DNA from: Chitinispirillaceae bacterium
Lineage (GTDB): Bacteria; Fibrobacterota; Chitinivibrionia; Chitinivibrionales; Chitinispirillaceae
Length of the DNA: 64,000 bases
Direction: 5' to 3'
NCBI GenBank assembly: GCA_016929415.1
Contig: JAFGIW010000003.1
Span: forward strand, 28,057 to 92,056
Shown: one piece after another, positions 31,705 through 41,061 of the stretch
Position numbering within the stretch: position 1 is the first letter of the stretch
Layout: every line of letters begins with the position of its first letter
The notes under the pieces: model-generated
The model's input: only the letters and a program-made list of their open reading frames with translations
Told to the model about the DNA's origin: nothing
The model's database searches: none
Made by a program: the position numbers and the translations under genes

Positions 31705-33864
31705 GTGGCGGCTCGTTTAATACTCATGACATCAATCGCTTTAATATGCCTAACGGCTGTTTGCCCTGTATCCTATGCCGGTGAACGTGACAAGGATTCG
31801 GCGCAGGTGCAGGACCTTGAAAAAATGGTAGTCCGCAGCCAGCGGGAAAAAATGCTCGCTTCCGATATCCTCGACAGTACCGTTATCTCGCGACCCCACG
31901 ATTCGAAAAGCGTGGACGGGCTGCTTGCCGACCTGCCGGGTATTGATCTGCGGAGGAGTTCCCCTGCCGCCGGAAAGGGGACCGGGATTTTCATTCGCGG
32001 GCTTGACGAGTCGCGCAGCCTCATCCTGTTCAACGGCAGACCGCTCAACGGCGCCGGCGTGATGGGGGGCGAGTATGTCGACTGGGCGCTTCTCCCAACT
32101 GCAGATGTCAGAAAAGTCGAAGTGCTGCGCGGGGTAAAGTCGGCGGAGTACGGCAATACGGTCGGGGGTGTCATCAACATCATCACGAAATGCGACCTGA
32201 CCGCCCCCACCGCGACGAAAATCAACGCCTCCTATGGAATCGTCGCTCCCGAACACGCGGAAGACGCCTGGGAAAACCGGGCGACCGATCTCTCGGTGGT
32301 ACACCATGCGAATATCCTCAATACGGCGGCGCTTGATCTCTTCGCCGGGTTCGGGCAGGGTGAACCTTTTCTTCGCAACAATTACTACGAACGTACCGCG
32401 TTCGGCGGGGAGTTGTCGCTGCAGCTTCCGTGGGAGATGCGGGCGAGCGCGGGAGTGAACAACACGCTGCAGCGGCGGGGTTTCGCAATCGCGAACAGCA
32501 AGAGTGCGGCGAACTACGACCCCGACTATCCGGAATCGAAGGAGTATGCGGGCGGCGGGCCCGGCCTTTCCTGGAAAGGCGGCAACTACTACTTCGGCGA
32601 CCGGAGCTACTGGAACAACCTCCGCACGCAGATCGACTTTTCGTTGCAGAAGGAGTTCCCCGGAGTGCTGGTCACCGCGCTCGGCCATATCAACGATCAG
32701 GACCGGACCGAACATTTCTATGCACTGACCGATACCAACGAACTGGTACTCGAACGGTTCGCCAAACCCGAAGACCATACGTGGGGATGGAACATCACCG
32801 CCCAGCAGTCAATCGGCGAATCGTACACGCTCAAGTACGGCGCCGAAGGGAACGGGCTAAGATATAGCAATTCCGACATCAGACAGCGCGACAGCGCCTA
32901 TTTCAGATTTCAGCCGCAGGACGGCGATCCTTCGAAGACGATAAAGGCGGCCGACCGGTACGGCGCGTTCGCGCAGTCGTTTCTGAAATTCGGGGAGCGG
33001 TTCGAAGCCTCGCCGGGGATCCGGTACGACTACTACCTCGGCCCAGCCCGCGACAGCACGGTCGACGAAACGACGTTCCACGGCGTAAGCCCTAATGTCG
33101 GTCTCACGGTAAAGACCTGGGCGGGCGGTGGGGTCGCGCTTCAGGGCGCTTACGCCTACCGCTTCCCCACCTGTCCGGAACTTTACTGGTACTACGGCGG
33201 CTACCGGCCGGCGGACCGTAAGGAGCTCCTGCCCGAGCGGGCGGCTCAGGCGGAGCTCGGCCTGTCGCATACCCTCACGGCAATGGAGAACATCGGCGGC
33301 TCGTTCGGCGTGCGCGGGTACTATTACCTCGTCAACGATTATATCCGGACCATATTCGGGTATCAGCCGAGCCGTCTCATTTACAATATCGACAAGGTGA
33401 CGCTCGCGGGGTTGGAGGCTGAAGTCGCGATCGATCTGTGGAATGTCCTGCACCTTCGCGGCAACTATACGTATCAGCAGACGGAAAAATATGGCGATAC
33501 GTTTGACAGCAGCATGGCGCTCACCGCCGGGCTGCCGGAACTGCCGAAGCACAAGGGCAACGTCGCGATTGAATACCGGGGGAAGGGACAAAGCGAGGCG
33601 ACGGCGGGTCTGTCGATGCGCTGCAGCGGGGAACGTGAGGTCATTACCGGCAATTCGGCGAAAGGCGATTCGACGAGGCTCGGGCACATCGATGCATTCG
33701 CGGTTTTCAGGATCTACGGCAGCTGCCGGGTCTATTCGAAAGAGAATTTTTCCGCAACGTTCAAGGTGGGTATCGACAACCTGTTCAACGCCTATTATGC
33801 TGAGTTTCCCGGCATTCCATTGCCCGGCATCACCGGTACCGGGGCGATCGAAGTGAATTTTTAG
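31705..33864 (+). CDS. TonB-dependent outer-membrane receptor, probably for nickel
   Basis: A 719-residue receptor: signal peptide (about 1-25), plug domain (about 45-165; LADLPGIDLRRSS, GIFIRGLDESRSLILFNGRPL, EVLRGVKSAEYGNTVGGVINIITK in part) and a 22-strand barrel ending in the aromatic signature GTGAIEVNF. The start is GTG behind AAGGAGG; an ATG four bases earlier is out of frame. With a NikR operator upstream and an ABC importer downstream, the substrate is likely nickel or a nickel chelate, which is an inference from context. Confidence 0.92.
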   Translation: MAARLILMTSIALICLTAVCPVSYAGERDKDSAQVQDLEKMVVRSQREKMLASDILDSTVISRPHDSKSVDGLLADLPGIDLRRSSPAAGKGTGIFIRGLDESRSLILFNGRPLNGAGVMGGEYVDWALLPTADVRKVEVLRGVKSAEYGNTVGGVINIITKCDLTAPTATKINASYGIVAPEHAEDAWENRATDLSVVHHANILNTAALDLFAGFGQGEPFLRNNYYERTAFGGELSLQLPWEMRASAGVNNTLQRRGFAIANSKSAANYDPDYPESKEYAGGGPGLSWKGGNYYFGDRSYWNNLRTQIDFSLQKEFPGVLVTALGHINDQDRTEHFYALTDTNELVLERFAKPEDHTWGWNITAQQSIGESYTLKYGAEGNGLRYSNSDIRQRDSAYFRFQPQDGDPSKTIKAADRYGAFAQSFLKFGERFEASPGIRYDYYLGPARDSTVDETTFHGVSPNVGLTVKTWAGGGVALQGAYAYRFPTCPELYWYYGGYRPADRKELLPERAAQAELGLSHTLTAMENIGGSFGVRGYYYLVNDYIRTIFGYQPSRLIYNIDKVTLAGLEAEVAIDLWNVLHLRGNYTYQQTEKYGDTFDSSMALTAGLPELPKHKGNVAIEYRGKGQSEATAGLSMRCSGEREVITGNSAKGDSTRLGHIDAFAVFRIYGSCRVYSKENFSATFKVGIDNLFNAYYAEFPGIPLPGITGTGAIEVNF

Positions 33865-33872
33865 GAGGACGG

Positions 33873-34739
33873 ATGGAACAATCGGCACACACCATTTACC
33901 AACCGGAATTCTGGGAGGAGCAGTGGGATGCCCTCAACAGCGCCGCGACCGTCTTTTCGGGGTACGGCTCGGCGGCCACCTGGAACGCCATGGCGGCGGA
34001 CTACGGAAAGCGCCGGGATCCCGGTGAGATTGACGAACGGATCGACGCGACGCTGGATCGTCTGGAACGGGGCGGCGTCGCGTTCGAAAATGCAACCGTT
34101 CTCGACGTGGGTTGCGGTCCCGGACGGTTTGCAGCGGCATTCGCACGTCGGGGAGCTCGGGTCTTCGCTGTTGACATATCAGAAATGATGGTCGAACGGC
34201 TGCGCATCGAGACCGAACCGCAGCTGCTTCCACGCATCTCGCCGGTGGTCGCCGACTGGAAGAGTCTCGATCTCGAACGGCACGGATTCGTCGAAGCCTT
34301 CGATCTCGTGTTCGCCAACATGACGCCGGCGGTCGTATCTCCCGAAGCGTTCATGAAGCTCATGGCGGCAGGCAGGCGATGGTGCTGGTTTCGCGGCTGG
34401 GTCGGGCGGCGGGAAAATCCGCTGCTCGAACGACTCCATCGGGCGGTATTCGGTGAAAGGCCGGATGATTTCCGGGGTAATTTCATCTGTGCGTGGAACC
34501 TTGCCAGTGCGGCGGGTTATTTTCCCGATTGCAGCTTTGAAACGGTCCGCTGGACTCATAAAAAGCCGCTGGATGAGTGTGTCGGGTTTTACGCCGCCTT
34601 TTTCAGCCGGGGTAATGATGCGGTGAAGGGAGAGATTGCCCGTAAAATCGAAGCGTCGTTGTCGGAAATCGCCCTCGGCGGTTTCATCGAAAACACGGTC
34701 ACCGGGCATACCGGCAGCATGCTCTGGACGGTAGGTTAA
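33873..34739 (+). CDS. SAM-dependent methyltransferase in nickel operon
   Basis: A 288-residue class I methyltransferase: TVLDVGCGPGRFAAAFARRG (about 71-90) is motif I, VFAVDISEMMVERL motif II, and FDLVFANMTPAVV the post-motif region. AGGAGGAC lies eight bases after the receptor stop and ahead of ATG 33873. Its place between receptor and transporter suggests that it modifies a metal-chelating small molecule or otherwise serves uptake. Similar genes recur in receptor/FmdE clusters, but the substrate has not been shown here. Confidence 0.83.
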   Translation: MEQSAHTIYQPEFWEEQWDALNSAATVFSGYGSAATWNAMAADYGKRRDPGEIDERIDATLDRLERGGVAFENATVLDVGCGPGRFAAAFARRGARVFAVDISEMMVERLRIETEPQLLPRISPVVADWKSLDLERHGFVEAFDLVFANMTPAVVSPEAFMKLMAAGRRWCWFRGWVGRRENPLLERLHRAVFGERPDDFRGNFICAWNLASAAGYFPDCSFETVRWTHKKPLDECVGFYAAFFSRGNDAVKGEIARKIEASLSEIALGGFIENTVTGHTGSMLWTVG

Positions 34740-34761
34740 TTATTCCATTAAGGAGGATACG

Positions 34762-35490
34762 ATGAGTGACGCTTCAACAAACCCGCTTCGTCCCCGCGCT
34801 GCGATCCAGCAACTACTCCTCGACGGCAACGTGCGGGCCGTTCTTGAAATGGCGGGTATGCTTCATGGCCACTACTGCGTCGGCCTCGCTTTGGGAGTCA
34901 AGGCGGTGCACGCGGGCTTCAAACGACTCGGAATCATTGACAACACCGGCATGGAGGAGATCATGGCGGTGGCTGAGTGCAACAGCTGTTTTGTCGACGG
35001 AATACAATTCGCCGCGGGCTGCACCCTGGGCAACAACGCGCTCGTGTATCAGGACCTCGGCAAGACCGCAGCGACTTTTTATTGTCGCGGCGGCTCCGTT
35101 GCGGTCCGGGTATGCGTCAAATCGTACGATATCGACACCGGACCTGAGGAGGAGAAACGGGAGGGAGACGCGCTTTTTGAAAAGGCGGTCAAGCGTCGTG
35201 AGAAGCTCAGCGACGCCGAGAACACACGCATGAAGGAGCTGTGGAACAAACGCAGCTTCGCCGTCGCCGCCGCCCCCGACGAACGGTGTTTCTTGATCGC
35301 CGACGTTAAAGCCCCGGCATTTGCCTTTGCCCCCATTTTCGATTCGCAGCAGTGCGTCGTGTGCGGCGAAAAGGTCATGGAATCGAAGGCGGTTTTTCGC
35401 AATGGTCAACCGCACTGCCTCGCCTGTGCGGGTGAGGAGTACCGGATGGTGGTTGGCAAGGGAATTTCCGTCGGAAGGACGGCGCATTAA
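34762..35490 (+). CDS. FmdE-like protein with C-terminal zinc finger
   Basis: A 242-residue protein. Residues about 18-150 match the FmdE domain (first seen beside formylmethanofuran dehydrogenase), with the metal site HGHYCVGLALG and the cysteines of ECNSCFVDGIQFAAGCTLG. Residues about 195-230 form a zinc ribbon, CVVCGEKV and CLACAGEE. AGGAGG precedes the start. In this nickel operon it may bind, store or hand over metal after import. No molybdenum or tungsten enzyme is nearby. Confidence 0.85.
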   Translation: MSDASTNPLRPRAAIQQLLLDGNVRAVLEMAGMLHGHYCVGLALGVKAVHAGFKRLGIIDNTGMEEIMAVAECNSCFVDGIQFAAGCTLGNNALVYQDLGKTAATFYCRGGSVAVRVCVKSYDIDTGPEEEKREGDALFEKAVKRREKLSDAENTRMKELWNKRSFAVAAAPDERCFLIADVKAPAFAFAPIFDSQQCVVCGEKVMESKAVFRNGQPHCLACAGEEYRMVVGKGISVGRTAH

Positions 35491-36590
35491 TGACGGTCGT
35501 CCAATCGTTCGGCTGCTGTGTTTTTATTGCCGCGCTCATGGCCGGATGCGGGAGCGGTGAGAAGCGGAGAAAAACGCGCGCCGACCTGATGCCCGATACG
35601 CTCATCGACGCGGCCGGAAGGATGGTGGCAATTCCCGCTCCGGTACGGCGGGTGGTATCGCCGTTTACCATGTATACAAGGCTTATCGCGTCCATCGGCG
35701 GATGCGACAAGCTGGTCGGCATTTCACACACCTGCGTCCTTCCCGAAGAGGAACGGGGGTGCGACGGAACGCTGCTCGATCTGCCCGACGTGGGGCCGTT
35801 CGGGGCCAATGTCGAACTCATCGCCTCCCTCAAACCCGATCTGATCTTCGCTTCAAAAACCGATATCGCCGCGTTCACAGAAAAAACGGGTGCGGCGGTA
35901 ATTGCCGTCGACTTCACCGCCGACGTGCCGATGCGCGAAATGTTCGACCGGCAGATCGATATTATCGGTAAAGCATTGCGCCTGAGGCCGCAGGCCGACA
36001 GCCTCAAACAATTCATCGCCGCAGTGCTCGATCCCGTCACCTTGATTACCTCGACGCTGCCCGATTCGGCTCGGCCGCGGGTTTACTTTGCCTGGACGAG
36101 TTGGACCGGCGATATTCTCAACACGGTGTGCGAATTCGATCCGATCGAGTTGGCCGGAGGCGTCAACGTCGCACGGGGGGCGAAGAACTTCGCCAAGGGA
36201 GAACGGGGAATACTCGTTTCGCGGGAACATATCATGCAATGGGATCCGGAGGTAATCTTTATTTCGCGGTACCAGCCGCAAAAATGGCAAAAGGGAGGGC
36301 CGACGCAGCCGCTTTCCGTCACTATAAGGGACGTTCTCAACGATCCGCTCATGCAATCGGTACGTGCGGTCAAAAAAAAACGAATCTACTACACCACCGC
36401 GTTCTGCAACTGGTGGCCGCAGCAGCGCGCGATCGTGCAGGTGCTTTACATGGCAAAACTGCTTCATCCGGAACTGTTCGCCTCGATTGACGTCGAACGG
36501 GAGGGCAATGCGGTTTTCAGACGTTTCTACGGGGCGGATTCCCTCTACACTGCAATGGCGGCCGAACTCGAGCTGCACTCCTGGAAGTAA
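35490..36590 (+). CDS. ABC transporter substrate-binding lipoprotein
   Basis: A 366-residue cluster-A-type periplasmic binding protein (BtuF/FepB fold). The leader ends in a lipobox (ALMAGCGSG), so it is probably membrane-anchored. Family blocks are RRVVSPFTMYTRLIASIGG and VELIASLKPDLIFASKTD, with a helix-spanning middle and the C-terminal RIYYTTAFCNWWPQ. The start overlaps the previous stop by one base (TAATG). It should deliver the ligand imported by the TonB receptor to the permease at 36594. Confidence 0.9.
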   Translation: MTVVQSFGCCVFIAALMAGCGSGEKRRKTRADLMPDTLIDAAGRMVAIPAPVRRVVSPFTMYTRLIASIGGCDKLVGISHTCVLPEEERGCDGTLLDLPDVGPFGANVELIASLKPDLIFASKTDIAAFTEKTGAAVIAVDFTADVPMREMFDRQIDIIGKALRLRPQADSLKQFIAAVLDPVTLITSTLPDSARPRVYFAWTSWTGDILNTVCEFDPIELAGGVNVARGAKNFAKGERGILVSREHIMQWDPEVIFISRYQPQKWQKGGPTQPLSVTIRDVLNDPLMQSVRAVKKKRIYYTTAFCNWWPQQRAIVQVLYMAKLLHPELFASIDVEREGNAVFRRFYGADSLYTAMAAELELHSWK

Positions 36591-36593
36591 CGG

Positions 36594-37652
36594 ATGACTG
36601 CGGAATCGATCCATGCGGCATACCGCGGCGATATTGCCAAAAAAACCGGTTTCATCGTTCTGCTGCTTTTCGCCGCGGCCGGTCTGTCAATGATCGGTCT
36701 GGGGAGCGGCCCCATGAAATTTTCCGTCGGCCGGATCGCCGCCGCAGTGATGAATACCCTGTTCGGTACCGGTTTCGAGTGCCCGCCGGAAGCCTTGACC
36801 GTCATCACCCTCATAAGGATGCCGCGCGTCGTGCTTGCGCTGCTCGCCGGTTTCGGACTTGCAATCGCGGGCATGCAGATGCAGGTCGTACTGCGCAACC
36901 CGCTCGCCTCTCCCTTGACGCTCGGCGTCTCGGCGGGGGCGGCGCTCGGGGCCGGACTTGCCATACTTACCGGTTTTACCGTCGTCGGCGGACGGTATAT
37001 GCTTATCGCCAATGCGTTTATCTTCTCCCTTATCCCGTGCGCGGTGGTTTACGCATTGTCGAAAATCGGCGCATCCGGTCACGGCATGCTCATTCTGGCC
37101 GGTGTTGCGATGAATTTCATCTTTTCATCCGTTTCGACGCTGCTGAGCTACTTCTCGAATTCCGAGGAACTCAAATCCCTTTCGCTCTGGATGATGGGAA
37201 ACCTCGGCCGGGCGACATGGAGCGATATCGCGCCCCTTACGGCCGTATTGACCGTCATCACGCCGCTTCTTTTCCTGCAGAATCAGAAGCTCAATGTGCT
37301 TAATGCGGGCGATGAAAGCGCGCAGGGGCTCGGCGTCGACGTCGAGCGGACGCGCATCGCCGTTATTTTACTTACGGCAATGGTCTCTGCGGCTATCATC
37401 TGCTTTACGGGAATCATCGGTTTCGTCGGGCTCGTGTCGCCCCACATCGTACGGCTTCTTATCGGCAACGACGCACGGTACCTCATGCCCGCGTCCGGGC
37501 TGTTCGGCGCGGTATTTCTCCTCGCTTCCGATGTGGTCGCGCTTAAAATAATCGAACCGGCGGTGCTCCCGGTGGGCATCATCACCGCGTTTGCGGGCGG
37601 CCCGGTGCTGCTGTTTCTCATCATCCGCAGACAGGGGAGCAGGGGATGGTAA
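36594..37652 (+). CDS. FecCD-type ABC transporter permease
   Basis: A 352-residue permease with about ten membrane helices, typical of iron-siderophore, heme, B12 and related importers. Signature segments are RMPRVVLALLAGFGLAIAGM and LVSPHIVRLLIGNDARYLMP plus the GFVGL loop that contacts the ATPase. The gene starts three bases after the binding protein and overlaps the ATPase gene by seven bases. NikR control and neighbours suggest nickel chelate import. Confidence 0.93.
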   Translation: MTAESIHAAYRGDIAKKTGFIVLLLFAAAGLSMIGLGSGPMKFSVGRIAAAVMNTLFGTGFECPPEALTVITLIRMPRVVLALLAGFGLAIAGMQMQVVLRNPLASPLTLGVSAGAALGAGLAILTGFTVVGGRYMLIANAFIFSLIPCAVVYALSKIGASGHGMLILAGVAMNFIFSSVSTLLSYFSNSEELKSLSLWMMGNLGRATWSDIAPLTAVLTVITPLLFLQNQKLNVLNAGDESAQGLGVDVERTRIAVILLTAMVSAAIICFTGIIGFVGLVSPHIVRLLIGNDARYLMPASGLFGAVFLLASDVVALKIIEPAVLPVGIITAFAGGPVLLFLIIRRQGSRGW

Positions 37653-38413
37653 CGGTGCGCGTGGAAGGGCTGGAGTTCGGTTATAACGCCCATCCGGTCA
37701 TCTCGGGCATGTCGCTCGACATAAACAGAGGCGATGTCGTCGCCGTGGTCGGCAGGAACGGGGCCGGAAAATCGACCTTGCTCAAATGCATCAACCATCT
37801 GCTCACGCCAATAAAGGGAACGGTCTTCATCAATGAAGAAAATGTCGCGGCAATGAGCCTGCGGCAACGGGCACGTCGGTTCGGCTATCTGTCACAGAGG
37901 AGCGAACAGCTCTTTCCGGTAACGGTTTTTGATGTTGTGCTTGCCGGGCGTTACCCTCATTCACCGGTACGGTTTACACGCCGAGACGAGGAGATCACCG
38001 CCGAAGTCCTCACGATGCTGGAACTTGACGAATTCGCCCACCGGCAGTTCAACCGTTTGAGCGGCGGCGAGCAGCAACAGGTGCTTATCGCCCGCGCACT
38101 CGTTCAGGGGGCGGAGGTACTGCTTTTTGACGAACCGACGAACAACCTCGACCTGCGCCATCAGCTTCAGATCATGCGGCTTATCCGTTCCGTCGCATGC
38201 GATAAGACGATAACGTCGATTCTCGCCATTCACGATATGAACCTGGCGTCTTCATTTGCGGACACGATTATCATGCTTCACAAAGGCGCCATTTTTGCTG
38301 CCGGTACACCCTCGGAGGTATTTACCGCAACGACCATCGGCGAGGTCTTCGGAGTGGAGGTGAAGATCTACGACCATCATGGGTTGCCTCATATCGTGGT
38401 GGTGGATGGGTGA
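37646..38413 (+). CDS. ABC transporter ATP-binding protein
   Basis: A 255-residue ATPase of the FecE/BtuD type: Walker A VVGRNGAGKSTLL (about 32-44), Q-loop YLSQRSEQ, signature RLSGGEQQQVLIARAL, Walker B EVLLFDEPTNNLDLR and switch histidine AIHDMN. It powers the FecCD permease it overlaps. Last gene of the nickel operon; the gap to the next gene carries a separate promoter. Confidence 0.94.
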   Translation: MVTVRVEGLEFGYNAHPVISGMSLDINRGDVVAVVGRNGAGKSTLLKCINHLLTPIKGTVFINEENVAAMSLRQRARRFGYLSQRSEQLFPVTVFDVVLAGRYPHSPVRFTRRDEEITAEVLTMLELDEFAHRQFNRLSGGEQQQVLIARALVQGAEVLLFDEPTNNLDLRHQLQIMRLIRSVACDKTITSILAIHDMNLASSFADTIIMLHKGAIFAAGTPSEVFTATTIGEVFGVEVKIYDHHGLPHIVVVDG

Positions 38414-38465
38414 ATGTGTTCAGGGTGCCTTTTTTTAAGATCAGATCATTATTTGATAAAAAAGC

Positions 38466-38494
38466 TTGCGCGAGGAGAAACAATAAGGTATAAT
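38466..38494 (+). promoter_or_regulatory. Promoter of Fur-family gene and feoAB
   Basis: TTGCGC (38466-38471) and a perfect TATAAT (38489-38494) are 17 bases apart, 34 bp before the Fur-family start. The palindrome at 38494-38510 overlaps its downstream edge. Confidence 0.6.
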
Positions 38495-38510
38495 TGAGAT
38501 TAGATCTCAA
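38494..38510 (+). promoter_or_regulatory. Putative Fur-family operator
   Basis: TTGAGAT-TAG-ATCTCAA is a perfect 7-bp inverted repeat touching the -10 box, and a further TCTCAA half-site follows at 38511-38516. Binding here would block transcription, so the Fur-family protein encoded 18 bp downstream probably represses itself and possibly feoAB. Confidence 0.6.
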
Positions 38511-38527
38511 TCTCAATAAGGGTTTCT

Positions 38528-38992
38528 ATGGAATCGGGAAGTGCGCAAGAAAAAAAGTTGTTTCAAATCGAGAAAACTCTCAAGCAACAAGATCTCTCCA
38601 TAACGAACCAGCGTCGCCTGATTATTGCCGAAATCCTGCGCAGCGGTTCCCATTTTGATATCGAATCCCTTGCGGCAGAAATACGCCTTAAAAATCCGAA
38701 AACGGCGCGAGCCACCGTTTACCGTACCGTAAAAATCCTTGCAGATGCGGGCATGGTGAAAAGGGAGATGCTGGGAGAAACCCATTCACATTATGAAGTC
38801 ATGGAACAGGAACACGGCCATTTCGTCTGTACCTCGTGCGGGAAAATCATAGAGCTTGCCTGTCCGACGCTTGAAAACTTTCTTGCAACCGTTTCAGAAA
38901 CCCACGACTTCAAAATCGACCGGCATTCAATCGAGCTTTTCGGAATATGCGGGAAATGTAAAAGAAAAGTTCGAAAGGGGGGAGTGAAATAA
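38528..38992 (+). CDS. Fur-family transcriptional regulator
   Basis: A 154-residue repressor, a close paralogue of the 6734 gene (shared blocks include ITNQRRLIIAEILRSG-like and ETHSHYEVMEQEHGHFVC). The recognition helix is ARATVYRTVKIL. CTSC and CGKC form the zinc site; HSHYEV and the downstream histidines the regulatory metal site. Its position right before feoA and feoB, with a palindrome on its promoter, suggests that it senses iron and governs ferrous iron uptake. Confidence 0.9.
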   Translation: MESGSAQEKKLFQIEKTLKQQDLSITNQRRLIIAEILRSGSHFDIESLAAEIRLKNPKTARATVYRTVKILADAGMVKREMLGETHSHYEVMEQEHGHFVCTSCGKIIELACPTLENFLATVSETHDFKIDRHSIELFGICGKCKRKVRKGGVK

Positions 38993-39049
38993 TATGAAGC
39001 GTATGTTTAGGCTTTCCGGTATTTCCTTTTTTCATATGAAACCGAGGGG

Positions 39050-39065
39050 ATCCGGTATGCCGGAT
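39050..39065 (+). terminator. Small hairpin before feoA
   Basis: ATCCGG-TATG-CCGGAT is followed by TAAAATT. It lies between the Fur-family gene and feoA and may attenuate read-through or protect the feo message. The stem is short, so confidence is low. Confidence 0.35.
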
Positions 39066-39094
39066 TAAAATTATCATGTTAGGAAAGAGCATCT

Positions 39095-39328
39095 ATGAGT
39101 GTACCTGTCAGCATGATTGAATTAAAAGCCGGCGAAAACGGCACAGTAGCGACCATCAAGGGAGGGGCCGGAATGGTGCGAAAGCTCGATTCGCTTGGAA
39201 TCCATGAAGGAAAAACAATAACGAAAATAAGCGCCCAGTGGATGCACGGGCCGGTTGTTATAAGAGCCGGGGCAACCGAGGTCGCCATAGGGTATGGTAT
39301 GGCCTCTAAAATCATGGTTTTGTCTTAG
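39095..39328 (+). CDS. feoA: Ferrous iron transport protein A
   Basis: A 77-residue SH3-like FeoA protein. It shows the family course: low-complexity start, GTVATIKGGAGMVRKLDSLGIHEGKTI and VVIRAGATEVAIGYGMASKI with the usual glycine turns. FeoA assists FeoB at the cytoplasmic side. It is separated from feoB by 14 bases. Confidence 0.92.
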   Translation: MSVPVSMIELKAGENGTVATIKGGAGMVRKLDSLGIHEGKTITKISAQWMHGPVVIRAGATEVAIGYGMASKIMVLS

Positions 39329-39342
39329 GCGGAGGCAATGTC

Positions 39343-41061
39343 GTGAAAATCCTTCTCATGGGTAATCCCAATGTGGGAAAAAGCGCGTTGTTCAATCGTT
39401 TGACCGGGGCCGATGTCATCATTTCGAACTATCCCGGCACCACCGTTGAATTTTCCCGCGGTTCCATAAAAACAGGCGGTGAGTGTGTTGAAATCATCGA
39501 TGTTCCGGGAACGTATACCCTGGAACCCACCTGCAGGGCCGAGGAAATTGCGGTCCGGATTCTGGAAAACGAACCCGATGCCATTATCGTCAACGTGCTA
39601 ACATCGATCAACCTCGAGCGCAGTCTGTTTCTTACCATGCAGCTTATCGAGAAAAAGCGGCCCATGCTCGTCGTACTTAACATGTGGGACGAGGCGGCTC
39701 ACGCGGGAATAAGCATCGACCGTGAAATGCTTGAAAAAATGCTCGGATGTCCGTGCATGCCGACCTGCGCGATAAGCGGGCAGGGCATAAAAAATATGGT
39801 GGAAAAACTGGGCGATGCGCGAATACCGGAATTTTTTTCCACGCCTGCCGGCCGCTGGGATGACATCGGCAGAATAATCGACCGGGTGCAGACGGTCCGC
39901 CACCGGCATCATACCTTCAGGGAAAGACTCGCGGATGCATCGGTATACCCGTTTCCCGGACTGGTTGTTGCCGCGATTATTCTCCTGGCGTCGTTAGCCG
40001 CGATCCGGTGGATCGGCGAGGGGCTTATCAACGCCGTACTTGAACCGTTCTTTGAAAACTGCTGGAAGCCGGTGGCAATGCATCTCTCCACGGCAATGGG
40101 TGGACAGGGATTTGTTCATGATCTTATCGTCGGAAAACTGATCGACGGGCAAATTGACTATGGGCAATCGTTCGGTCTTCTGACCACGGGGCTGTTCGTG
40201 CCTTTCGGCGCGGTGCTGCCGTATGTTTTCGCTTTTTATACGGTCCTTTCCATTCTTGAAGATATCGGGTATCTGCCCCGTCTTGCCGTCATCAGCGACG
40301 TTGTCATGCACCGGCTCGGGCTTCACGGACTTGCCATCATGCCGATGCTGCTCGGGTTCGGGTGCAATGTGCCGGGCATATTGTCGACGCGCATACTGGA
40401 AACCCGTAAGGAGCGATTCATCGCCGCGACCTTGACGGCGATCGCCGTGCCGTGCATGTCGCTGCAGGCAATGGTCGCCGGACTCGCCGGCAGGCATGGG
40501 GTACACGGACTGCTGCTTGTGTTCGGTACGCTTGCCGTTGTGTGGGTTGTGCTCGGGCTTGTTCTCAGGCGGCTGGTGAAAGGCGAGTCACCGGAGATTT
40601 TTGTTGAAATCCCGCCCTACCGACTTCCGGATCTGTGGTGTCTTATCAAAAAAATAGCGATCCGAATAAAATGGTTTCTCAAAGAAGCGATTCCCTTTGT
40701 GCTGCTGGGGGTGTTTATAGCGGATCTGCTGTATATGCTGGGCGTTATTGAGTTGACGGGCAGGATTCTTTCCCCCGTTACGACACGAATCATGGGGTTG
40801 CCGGCCGATGCCGCGGGGGCGATCGTCGTCGGTTTTCTTCGTAAAGACGTCGCCGTCGGCATGCTTGCTCCGCTCGATTTGACCCTCAAGCAGCTTGTCA
40901 TCGCATCAGTTGTACTCTCGATGTTTTTTCCCTGCATAGCGACGTTTTCGGTAATGGTAAAGGAACTCGGCATGAAGGACATGGCGAAATCCGCAGCCAT
41001 TATGGTCGTATCGAGCATCGTTGTGGCGGGGATTCTCAACCTGTTATTGCCTACGGGATAG
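39343..41061 (+). CDS. feoB: Ferrous iron transporter B
   Basis: A 572-residue FeoB. The N-terminal GTPase has G1 GNPNVGKS (7-14), G3 DVPG (53-56) and G4 NMWD (113-116). The membrane part has the two gate motifs, including PYVFAFYTVLSILEDIGYLPR (in part) and GFGCNVPGILSTR with its conserved cysteine. GTG is the start behind GGAGG at 39331-39335; an ATG at 39338 is out of frame. It is shorter than many FeoB proteins because the region between GTPase and gate is reduced. It imports Fe(II) under anoxic conditions. Confidence 0.95.
   Translation: MKILLMGNPNVGKSALFNRLTGADVIISNYPGTTVEFSRGSIKTGGECVEIIDVPGTYTLEPTCRAEEIAVRILENEPDAIIVNVLTSINLERSLFLTMQLIEKKRPMLVVLNMWDEAAHAGISIDREMLEKMLGCPCMPTCAISGQGIKNMVEKLGDARIPEFFSTPAGRWDDIGRIIDRVQTVRHRHHTFRERLADASVYPFPGLVVAAIILLASLAAIRWIGEGLINAVLEPFFENCWKPVAMHLSTAMGGQGFVHDLIVGKLIDGQIDYGQSFGLLTTGLFVPFGAVLPYVFAFYTVLSILEDIGYLPRLAVISDVVMHRLGLHGLAIMPMLLGFGCNVPGILSTRILETRKERFIAATLTAIAVPCMSLQAMVAGLAGRHGVHGLLLVFGTLAVVWVVLGLVLRRLVKGESPEIFVEIPPYRLPDLWCLIKKIAIRIKWFLKEAIPFVLLGVFIADLLYMLGVIELTGRILSPVTTRIMGLPADAAGAIVVGFLRKDVAVGMLAPLDLTLKQLVIASVVLSMFFPCIATFSVMVKELGMKDMAKSAAIMVVSSIVVAGILNLLLPTG

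Noticed and set aside
31750..32778. Long minus-strand frame opposite the TonB receptor gene
   Set aside because: GC-rich coding sequence leaves long open frames on the other strand; the receptor plug and barrel motifs are on the plus strand.
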